Shown here piece after piece: positions 1 to 4,250 of a stretch of 9,078 nt of DNA. Source of the DNA: Candidatus Izemoplasma sp. (GTDB lineage: Bacteria > Bacillota_I > Bacilli_A > Izemoplasmatales > Izemoplasmataceae); the NCBI GenBank assembly GCA_007116205.1, contig SKIY01000014.1, positions 1 to 9,078 of the forward strand. The letters are read 5' to 3'. A program made the position numbers and the translations under genes. Under the pieces are notes generated by a model. That model saw only the letters and a list, made by a program, of their open reading frames with translations, ran no database searches and was not told the origin of the DNA. Position 1 is the first letter of the stretch; each line of letters begins with the position of its first letter.

Positions 1-48
1 ACCAATTTACTTTAATTAGCGCTTGATTCTCATCACTTAAGCAATTAA

Positions 49-73
49 AATCTCATGTCTCTGACATGGGATT
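49..73 (-). terminator. Hairpin, likely intrinsic terminator
   Basis: The arms 51-59 (TCTCATGTC) and 63-71 (GACATGGGA) pair through nine positions with one G-T wobble around a 3-nt loop, and A-T pairs extend the stem to 49-73. On the minus strand the stem runs into GATTTTAATT, a modest U-rich tail. On the plus strand it runs into ATTATTTTAA, so it may work both ways. It directly follows the possible 19-codon minus-strand ORF at 72-131. Confidence 0.45.
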
Positions 74-131
74 ATTTTAAATGTTGTGTTGAATTACCTA
101 TTTTAATACAATCACGCATGCTTATGTTCAT
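72..131 (-). CDS. Possible 19-residue small peptide
   Basis: The minus-strand ORF encodes MNISMRDCIKIGNSTQHLK and ends in TAA. It is far below the usual size for gene calling. In its favour are a good Shine-Dalgarno sequence (AAGGG, 8 nt before the ATG) and a hairpin terminator that starts at its stop codon. A shorter minus-strand frame (143-190, 15 codons) ends with its TAA overlapping this Shine-Dalgarno site. Against it: the ribosome site is one copy of an 8-bp repeat that may have another role, no clear promoter was seen, and the peptide resembles no family I know. It could equally be a random ORF or the tail of a decayed gene. Confidence 0.2.
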   Translation of the reverse strand: MNISMRDCIKIGNSTQHLK

Positions 132-132
132 T

Positions 133-164
133 TTATGCACCCTTAGATAAAGTTGCGCACCCTT
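133..164. repeat. Direct repeat, 20-bp period
   Basis: GCACCCTT occurs at 137-144 and again at 157-164, exactly 20 bp apart. With the preceding bases the shared unit is TTRYGCACCCTT (133-144 and 153-164). Two equal half-sites about two helical turns apart is the layout used by regulators that bind direct repeats on one face of DNA, such as LytTR-domain response regulators. No regulator is known for this site. On the minus strand one copy also provides the ribosome site of the possible small ORF at 72-131. Confidence 0.5.
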
Positions 165-404
165 TCTTTTTCTATACTTATGGGTATCATAATCTTCTGT
201 TTAAATACCGTACCATCAGCTAAATAGATTGAATTGGTATACGTTTATAGATGTAGCATATTTCTTATTCTACTCATGATTTTTTTAAGCGTTATGACCA
301 TAACACTCTTTTTTATATTTTATATTAAGGGAGCTTTGCCTAGCCTTTTGTGCAAATTCTACCTTATGAGTCTATCGCATTGTGCTATGCTATCCTTGTA
401 CATC

Positions 405-447
405 AAAAAAGGAAGCTAATTATAATATAAATTAACTTCCTTTTTTT
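405..447. terminator. Bidirectional intrinsic terminator
   Basis: The stem 411-421 pairs with 430-440 (GGAAG with CTTCC, one C-A mismatch, then five A-T pairs) around an 8-nt loop. It is flanked by A6 on the left and T7 on the right, so each strand has a U-tract. It lies 16 nt beyond the stop of the minus-strand gene at 464-685 and would also stop any plus-strand transcript from the region before it. Confidence 0.85.
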
Positions 448-463
448 AACTATGGTGTTGTAA

Positions 464-685
464 TTAACAAGATCTCTTTCTCATTTCCAAAAAGATAATC
501 CATAATGCAAATGTTATGGCTAAAAATCCACCTTTCATTATATCAATTATCGTTAGATAAAAAGAAATATCAGTATTAGCATTTTTTTCTATGTCACTTG
601 GAATGATCACAACTAAAACTGAAAAAATAGATAATAATCCTAGTAATAGTTGTATTATACTATAAGACTTTTTACTTAAATTCAT
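464..685 (-). CDS. Small two-helix membrane protein, unknown function
   Basis: This 73-residue protein is not recognised. It has two hydrophobic stretches likely to span the membrane, at about residues 9-29 (starting IIQLLLGLLSIFSVLVVIIP at 10) and 51-67 (GGFLAITFALWIIFLEM in part). A polar loop of about 20 residues lies between them, and the C-terminus is basic (RKRSC). The positive-inside rule suggests both ends are cytoplasmic. The ATG at 685 has a good Shine-Dalgarno site (TAGGGAGAG, about 6 nt away), which with the terminator at 405-447 supports a real gene. A possible promoter lies at 736-766. It stands alone, with no partner gene on the same strand. It could be a small transporter accessory protein, a bacteriocin-immunity-type protein or a lineage-specific protein. 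The sequence does not decide between these. Confidence 0.6.
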   Translation of the reverse strand: MNLSKKSYSIIQLLLGLLSIFSVLVVIIPSDIEKNANTDISFYLTIIDIMKGGFLAITFALWIIFLEMRKRSC

Positions 686-735
686 GCTTTTCTCTCCCTA
701 ATTCATCAAAAGTATATTTGTACCTCATTGACATT

Positions 736-766
736 ATCATATCACTTTTTATAAAAATTGGAACAA
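736..766 (-). promoter_or_regulatory. Possible promoter of small membrane protein
   Basis: On the minus strand a -10 box TATGAT (736-741) is preceded by a TGN extension. The best -35 candidate is TTGTTC (761-766), 19 bp upstream, which is weak and widely spaced. It lies about 50 bp before the start codon of the gene at 464-685. Confidence 0.4.
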
Positions 767-812
767 CTACCGATATGTTTATGCAAATACGCTATTTTTT
801 TTAAAGTTGCAA

Positions 813-841
813 AAATCGTGTGAAACGAAGGCAAATCGTGT
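813..841. repeat. Direct repeat, 20-bp period
   Basis: AAATCGTGT occurs at 813-821 and 833-841, exactly 20 bp apart. On the minus strand this reads ACACGATTT-N11-ACACGATTT. It lies upstream of the small membrane protein gene and its possible promoter. The 9+11+9 layout resembles the tandem half-sites of LytTR-type regulators, but the bases do not match a consensus I can name. Confidence 0.55.
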
Positions 842-944
842 AAGAGTCATTCTGTTTGATATTGATACTTCTATTTTGAGAACCTTTAAAATCAATATTG
901 AGCTATTAGTGAAACCGAATATAGGAAGAAATCGTCCTTTCTGC

Positions 945-978
945 ATAAAAAAAGCCTGATACGATGTGTATCAAACCT
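945..978 (-). terminator. Intrinsic terminator of first tRNA-Gly
   Basis: On the minus strand the arms at 968-978 and 952-962 form an 11-bp stem (AGGTTTGATAC with GTATCAGGCTT, three wobble pairs) with a 5-nt loop at 963-967. A run of seven T follows (947-953 on the plus strand). It begins about 12 nt past the CCA end of the tRNA at 991. Confidence 0.85.
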
Positions 979-990
979 ATGCTTCATATA

Positions 991-1064
991 TGGAGCGGGT
1001 GATGGGAATCGAACCCACACAGTCAGCTTGGAAGGCTGAAGTTCTACCATTAAACTACACCCGC
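991..1064 (-). tRNA. tRNA-Gly (anticodon UCC)
   Basis: This 74-nt gene folds as a full cloverleaf on the minus strand. The acceptor stem GCGGGTG pairs with CACCCGC, the anticodon stem TCAGC pairs with GCTGA around loop CTTCCAA (anticodon TCC, reads GGA and probably other GGN codons), and the T arm carries TTCGATT. The discriminator T and CCA are encoded (991-994). It is identical in all 74 bases to the copy at 1172-1245, while the flanks differ. It has its own promoter (1081-1109) and terminator (945-978), so it is a one-gene unit. Confidence 0.97.
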
Positions 1065-1080
1065 AAAAGAGTCTAAAAGT

Positions 1081-1109
1081 ATAATACCACAACTTAATAC
1101 ATAGGTCAA
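1081..1109 (-). promoter_or_regulatory. Promoter of first tRNA-Gly
   Basis: On the minus strand -35 TTGACC (1104-1109) and -10 TATTAT (1081-1086) are 17 bp apart, and TGG before the -10 gives an extended element. The expected start is about 1074, some 10 nt before the mature tRNA 5' end. Confidence 0.85.
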
Positions 1110-1133
1110 CCAAAACCGCTAAAAGCACAAGCG

Positions 1134-1162
1134 TAATAAAAAAACTGTGTTAACCACAGTTT
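1134..1162 (-). terminator. Intrinsic terminator of second tRNA-Gly
   Basis: On the minus strand AAACTGTG (1155-1162) pairs perfectly with CACAGTTT (1142-1149) around a 5-nt loop and runs into a T-tract (1138-1144 on the plus strand). It ends transcription about 10 nt after the tRNA at 1172 and separates it from the first tRNA gene. Confidence 0.85.
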
Positions 1163-1171
1163 GTTTTCTTA

Positions 1172-1245
1172 TGGAGCGGGTGATGGGAATCGAACCCACA
1201 CAGTCAGCTTGGAAGGCTGAAGTTCTACCATTAAACTACACCCGC
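1172..1245 (-). tRNA. tRNA-Gly (anticodon UCC), second copy
   Basis: The sequence is identical to the tRNA at 991-1064, with anticodon TCC in loop CTTCCAA and encoded CCA (1172-1174). It lies 66 nt beyond the stop of rsmH. It has its own strong promoter (1264-1293) and terminator (1134-1162), but rsmH has no obvious terminator, so some read-through from the rpmF-rsmH transcript is possible. Confidence 0.97.
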
Positions 1246-1246
1246 G

Positions 1247-1280
1247 TTGTTTCAAGCGTTGTTATAATAGCATGAAACAA
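1247..1280. repeat. Inverted repeat across tRNA-Gly promoter
   Basis: TTGTTTCA (1247-1254) and TGAAACAA (1273-1280) are perfect 8-bp inverted arms 18 bp apart. They frame the -10 box (1264-1269) of the second tRNA-Gly promoter, with one arm in the spacer and the other just past the expected start. It could be an operator or chance; the other tRNA-Gly promoter has no such repeat. Confidence 0.35.
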
Positions 1281-1293
1281 AGTTAAAAGTCAA
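1264..1293 (-). promoter_or_regulatory. Promoter of second tRNA-Gly
   Basis: On the minus strand -35 TTGACT (1288-1293) and -10 TATTAT (1264-1269) are 18 bp apart, with TGC making an extended -10. It begins 19 bp after the rsmH stop codon. The expected start is about 1257. Confidence 0.85.
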
Positions 1294-1311
1294 TACCTTT
1301 GGATCGGTTTT

Positions 1312-2232
1312 TCAAAGTTTTTTAATTGCACGTAATTTAGCACTGTGTGCTCTATTGTTACGGGTACATTCTTCATCACTAGGACGCACAATCCCTTTGT
1401 GTACGAGTGCAAAATCAGGGGTTACAGTCGGCATCGTTACAATTTCAATAGGATGATCAATCGATGTTGCTTCTTTAAAAATATGTTTTGCGATACGGTC
1501 TTCTAGTGAGTGAAAACTAATGACCGCGATACGCCCATCTTTTTTTAATAACGTCAGTGCATCTTGAAGTGCATCCTCAAAAACACGTAACTCATCATTT
1601 ACCGCAATCCTTAAAGCTTGAAATGTTTTTTTAGCAGGATGCCCTTTTTTACTTAAAACTTTTTGCGGTAGCGCCCGTTTTATAATATCAACAAGCTCAA
1701 ATGTTGTCTCAATAGATTTCACTGCACGTGCTTGCACAATCGCTTTCGCAATACGTGGTGCCATCGTTTCATCCGCATAACGATAAAGCAACATTTTAAT
1801 ATCACGTTCATCATAAGTATTAACAATGCCCTTTGCGGTTAGGCTGCGCGTTTGATCCATCCGCATATCAAGCGGTGCTTCGTGGTTGTAACTGAATCCT
1901 CTTGAAGGATCGTCAAAATGGTAACTAGAGACACCTAAGTCAAAAAGAATACCATCAACTTTCGTGATATTCAATGCTTTTAAGCGTGCGATGATATTCA
2001 CAAAATTATCACGAATAATTGTCAATTTCGCTATATATGGTTTCAAGCGTTCCGTTGCTTGCGCTATGGCATAATCATCTTGGTCAAAAGCATAAAGATG
2101 TCCGTTTTTTAACCGCGACAAAATTGCTTCACTATGACCGCCACCACCAAGTGTGCAATCAATGTAAACACCATCTTCTTTAATATTTAACGCTTCAATC
2201 GCTTCATTTAATAAAACAGGAATATGTTCCAA
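1312..2232 (-). CDS. rsmH: 16S rRNA m4C1402 methyltransferase RsmH
   Basis: The 306-residue length is normal for RsmH (MraW), which N4-methylates C1402 of 16S rRNA in the decoding centre using S-adenosylmethionine. Visible motifs are HIPVLLNEAI (3-12), the SAM site DCTLGGGGHS (25-34), FDQD (49-52), DGILFDLGVSS (93-103) followed by SRGFSY, LRIAVNDEL, VISFHSLEDR and the C-terminal NNRAHSAKLRAI. All are typical and intact. The start is TTG at 2232: a perfect AAGGAGG lies 9 nt upstream and the conserved EHIPVLL begins at once, with no in-frame ATG nearby. The gene follows yceD and rpmF on the same strand, with a terminator-like hairpin (2252-2280) in the 55-nt gap after rpmF. In Bacillus rsmH heads the division/cell-wall cluster with ftsL and pbpB; here tRNA genes follow instead. 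Confidence 0.98.
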   Translation of the reverse strand: MEHIPVLLNEAIEALNIKEDGVYIDCTLGGGGHSEAILSRLKNGHLYAFDQDDYAIAQATERLKPYIAKLTIIRDNFVNIIARLKALNITKVDGILFDLGVSSYHFDDPSRGFSYNHEAPLDMRMDQTRSLTAKGIVNTYDERDIKMLLYRYADETMAPRIAKAIVQARAVKSIETTFELVDIIKRALPQKVLSKKGHPAKKTFQALRIAVNDELRVFEDALQDALTLLKKDGRIAVISFHSLEDRIAKHIFKEATSIDHPIEIVTMPTVTPDFALVHKGIVRPSDEECTRNNRAHSAKLRAIKKL

Positions 2233-2251
2233 GGCACAAAACCTCCTTATA

Positions 2252-2280
2252 AAAGAAAAACGCTGTTATCAGCGCTTCTT
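2252..2280 (-). terminator. Hairpin between rpmF and rsmH
   Basis: On the minus strand arms at 2270-2279 and 2256-2265 pair (core CGCTG with CAGCG, plus A-T and wobble pairs) around a 4-nt loop and are followed by CTTTT. The hairpin starts 8 nt after the rpmF stop and ends just before the rsmH ribosome site. No promoter fits between it and rsmH, so it is more likely a partial terminator lowering rsmH expression below rpmF than a complete stop. Confidence 0.6.
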
Positions 2281-2287
2281 TTTGACG

Positions 2288-2485
2288 CTATTCAGCATCG
2301 ATGTCTTCTTCTTTTGGTTCGATTACGGTACGTCCGTCATAATGTCCACATTCTTTACATACGCGGTGAGATAGTTTCATTTCTCCACAGTTTGGACAAA
2401 CAATCATTCCCGGTACACTAATCTTAAAATGGGTACGACGTTTACGTTTACGCGTTTTCGAAGTCCGTCTTTGAGGTACTGCCAT
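2288..2485 (-). CDS. rpmF: 50S ribosomal protein L32
   Basis: The 65-residue protein has the L32 signature: MAVPQRRTSKTRKRKRRTH at the N-terminus (the basic rRNA-binding segment) and a zinc ribbon with Cys30-X2-Cys33 and Cys43-X2-Cys46. All four cysteines are present, so this is the zinc-binding (C+) form. The acidic tail ending EEDIDAE is slightly longer than in many homologues. The ATG at 2485 has AGGAGG 9 nt upstream. The upstream yceD stop codon abuts this ribosome site (CGATAGGAGG), so the two are likely translationally coupled, as expected for the conserved yceD-rpmF pair. Confidence 0.98.
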   Translation of the reverse strand: MAVPQRRTSKTRKRKRRTHFKISVPGMIVCPNCGEMKLSHRVCKECGHYDGRTVIEPKEEDIDAE

Positions 2486-2497
2486 ACGTGTTGCCTC

Positions 2498-2956
2498 CTA
2501 TCGTTTGTATTTCTCTAAGTCCTTGAAGGCAGGATTAATTTTCTTGCCAGATGATGCCTTTTTAGGGTTTTCATACTTTGCGTTTGGACTTACAACACGC
2601 AAAGGTTTTTCCAAATATATATTAGACCATATAATTGGCAATAAGTCAACTGTTATTCCATCAACTTGACGATATTCATCATGTTCATCTTCTGAGAAAG
2701 TTTCTGTCACGGTAAAATCTAAAGGCACTTCAACCGGCTTAAGCGTAATCGCACATGCAATCGTTAACGTCGTTTGAATATGTAAATGAAAATGATAATA
2801 CATCATATCCTCTACTTCGAAGGTCCCTTGAACGCGAACAGGTGAAATCGCTAAAAAGTCACTTCCAGGTTCAATTAACTCACTGTAATCTAACGTTTCA
2901 TCAAAACTGTTTTCTTGGTATTGTTTTTTACGCAATTCAGATAGTGTCCACTTCAT
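2498..2956 (-). CDS. yceD: YceD/DUF177 protein, 23S rRNA accumulation
   Basis: The 152-residue protein matches the YceD (YlbN in Bacillus, DUF177) family, whose members are needed for normal 23S rRNA accumulation and nearly always precede rpmF. Family features seen here are MKWTLSEL at the start, FDETLDYSEL, ISPVRVQGTFEVED, the beta-rich HFHLHIQTTLTIACAITLK, IDLLPIIW-like TVDLLPIIWSNIYLEKPLRV, and the C-terminal NPAFKDLEKYKR, which corresponds to the usual DPR-LAKL tail. Only one cysteine (in TIACAI) is present, where some relatives have a pair. The ATG at 2956 has AAGGAG 9 nt upstream, and a consensus promoter lies at 2983-3011. It is the first gene of yceD-rpmF(-rsmH). The exact biochemical role of the family is not settled. 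Confidence 0.93.
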   Translation of the reverse strand: MKWTLSELRKKQYQENSFDETLDYSELIEPGSDFLAISPVRVQGTFEVEDMMYYHFHLHIQTTLTIACAITLKPVEVPLDFTVTETFSEDEHDEYRQVDGITVDLLPIIWSNIYLEKPLRVVSPNAKYENPKKASSGKKINPAFKDLEKYKR

Positions 2957-2982
2957 AAATCATCACTCCTTGCTGTGCTTAA

Positions 2983-3011
2983 ATTATAAGTTTAATTCCT
3001 TATAAAGTCAA
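2983..3011 (-). promoter_or_regulatory. Promoter of yceD-rpmF operon
   Basis: On the minus strand TTGACT (3006-3011) and TATAAT (2983-2988) are 17 bp apart, a near-perfect sigma-A promoter. The expected start is about 2976, leaving a leader of about 20 nt. Its -35 region overlaps the upstream part of the divergent tmcAL promoter. Confidence 0.9.
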
Positions 3012-3017
3012 ATATGA

Positions 3018-3026
3018 TGGTATAAT
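3018..3026 (+). promoter_or_regulatory. Extended -10 promoter of tmcAL
   Basis: TGG followed by TATAAT (3021-3026) is an extended -10 element. The matching -35 position (about 2998-3003, CCTTAT) is poor. The expected start is about 3033, leaving room for the ribosome site before the ATG at 3052. Confidence 0.75.
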
Positions 3027-3051
3027 GAAAACAAGATTTAGGAGTGATAAA

Positions 3052-4197
3052 ATGAATATTGCAGGTATTGTTGTAGAATACAATCCTTTCCACTATGGGC
3101 ACTTACATCATATTAAAGAAACAAAGCGCATTACAAATGCAGATGTGTTAATCGCAGTGATGAGTGGTCATGTTTTACAGCGTGGTGAATTTAGTGTGGT
3201 CAATAAATTTTCACGAACCGAGTGGGCATTAAAAGCAGGCGTAGACTTAGTCATCGAACTGCCTGGTGTATTCAGTCTTCAAAGCGCTGATTTGTTTGCA
3301 TACACCAGTGTTGCTTTGCTGCACAAACTCGGGGTCAGTGACATTTGTTTCGGGAGTGAATCTGGCGATATTTTGCCTTTAGAAAAAATTGCAAATACCC
3401 TAGAATCTGATGCCTACAAAAAACAATTAAAAACCTATTTAAACCAAGGGAAGAGCTACCCCACAAGTAGTGATTTGGCTTTAAAAGCGATCAGTGATGT
3501 GCGTGAATACCACAAACCAAACAACATTTTAGGCATTCAATATATAAAAGCCATTCAAAAGCTTAAAAGCCCGATGAAAGTCCATACCATTAAGCGCATT
3601 GAAACCAATTACTATGACACGGTAAATACAGAAACAAACATTCAAAGCGCTACCGCGATTAGACAACTGCATCAAACCAATCAAACGTATAAAAACTACG
3701 TACCAAAATACGTCTATGAAACCCTAAAGAAAACACCCCCAATGCAACAGGATGCTTTCTTTCCCTATATCGCTTATAGTCTTGCCCGTTATAAAGCAAA
3801 TGAACTCAACGGCATATTCGGTTTTACCGAAGGCCTCGAGCACTTATTTTTAAAGCACTTTCAAGCAAAAAACTACGAAACGCTGGTTGAGCAACTTACC
3901 AGTGCACGCTATACAAACGCTAAAATAAAACGCAATTTAATACACATGTTAATCGGCACCCGAAAAGAAGATATATCAACATTTGAACCTCCTTATATAC
4001 GGGTACTAGGGATGACAAAAAGCGGTCAAAATTACCTTAACACAATAAAAAAAGATATTGAAATTCCACTCATTACTAAAATTGAAAAAGAAAAACATTT
4101 ATATTTACAATACGAACTTACTATTACTAAAATATACGATTTAGTCACCCAACAAAATACTTTCAAAAAGGAATTTAACCCCGTCATAATACTTTAG
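3052..4197 (+). CDS. tmcAL: tRNA(Met) cytidine acetate ligase TmcAL
   Basis: TmcAL (YlbM) uses ATP and acetate to make N4-acetylcytidine at the wobble base C34 of elongator tRNA-Met, through an acetyl-adenylate. The nucleotidyltransferase-like N-terminus is clear: GIVVEYNPFHYGHLHHI (5-21) with the HYGH site at 14-17, VMSGHVLQRGE (36-46), the segment ending DLVIELP (65-71), FGSESGD (100-106), NNILGIQYIKAI (157-168) and SATAIR (199-204). At 381 residues it is a little shorter than Bacillus YlbM. I chose ATG 3052 because TAGGAGTGAT lies just upstream and the conserved segment begins there. An in-frame ATG at 3025 falls in the -10 box and cannot be used from this promoter. It is divergent from yceD, close to the Bacillus gene order. 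No terminator was seen after it. Confidence 0.96.
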   Translation: MNIAGIVVEYNPFHYGHLHHIKETKRITNADVLIAVMSGHVLQRGEFSVVNKFSRTEWALKAGVDLVIELPGVFSLQSADLFAYTSVALLHKLGVSDICFGSESGDILPLEKIANTLESDAYKKQLKTYLNQGKSYPTSSDLALKAISDVREYHKPNNILGIQYIKAIQKLKSPMKVHTIKRIETNYYDTVNTETNIQSATAIRQLHQTNQTYKNYVPKYVYETLKKTPPMQQDAFFPYIAYSLARYKANELNGIFGFTEGLEHLFLKHFQAKNYETLVEQLTSARYTNAKIKRNLIHMLIGTRKEDISTFEPPYIRVLGMTKSGQNYLNTIKKDIEIPLITKIEKEKHLYLQYELTITKIYDLVTQQNTFKKEFNPVIIL

Positions 4198-4205
4198 TGT
4201 TTCAT

Positions 4206-4234
4206 TTGCAGTTATAACAACCCTATACTATAAT
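4206..4234 (+). promoter_or_regulatory. Promoter of Mrp/SalA-like gene
   Basis: TTGCAG (4206-4211) and TATAAT (4229-4234) are 17 bp apart. The expected start, about 4241, is only about 10 nt before the ATG at 4251 and falls within the Shine-Dalgarno region (AGGGTGAT, 4240-4247), so the leader would be unusually short. A second weak -10 candidate, TATACT (4224-4229), would lengthen it slightly. Confidence 0.75.
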
Positions 4235-4250
4235 AACCTAGGGTGATATT

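Larger units (their letters stand above)
1..463. other. Gene-poor AT-rich region
   Basis: No convincing protein gene was found here. The plus strand has a 61-codon frame from a TTG at 234 to 419. It is hydrophobic but has no Shine-Dalgarno site before the TTG or before the internal ATG at 276. The minus strand has several short protein-like open stretches broken by stops (for example 143-240 and about 250-410), which could be the remains of a decayed gene, but I recognise none of them. The region also holds a hairpin at 49-73, a direct repeat at 133-164, a possible plus-strand promoter (TTGTGT 84-89, TACAAT 107-112, 17-bp spacer) and the bidirectional terminator at 405-447. Decayed gene remnants are an inference only. 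Confidence 0.5.
686..944. other. AT-rich intergenic spacer
   Basis: Between the small membrane protein gene and the first tRNA terminator I see no gene. It holds the possible promoter at 736-766 and the direct repeat at 813-841. Short minus-strand frames (one with ATG at 850, 23 codons; one open stretch of about 34 codons across 805-900) have no ribosome site and resemble no known protein. Confidence 0.55.

Noticed and set aside
1..50. Open minus-strand stretch (reads LSDENQALIKVNW) at the left edge
   Set aside because: It is under 20 codons, begins right after a stop, has no start codon, and matches nothing I can name. It could be a remnant but cannot be supported.
234..419. 61-codon hydrophobic plus-strand frame starting with TTG
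   Set aside because: There is no ribosome site at the TTG or at the internal ATG, and it runs into the terminator stem. AT-rich DNA often gives hydrophobic frames by chance.
892..1128. 78-codon minus-strand open frame crossing the first tRNA-Gly
   Set aside because: It runs through the tRNA and its terminator, has no ribosome site, and its middle is the familiar false translation of a tRNA gene.
1001..1251. The 74-bp identical repeats considered as a mobile element or attachment site
   Set aside because: They are fully explained by two tRNA-Gly genes; no integrase, extra tRNA fragment or island boundary is visible.
3025..3051. Earlier in-frame ATG for tmcAL at 3025
   Set aside because: It lies within the -10 box, so it would not be in the transcript, and the Shine-Dalgarno site and conserved N-terminus point to 3052.
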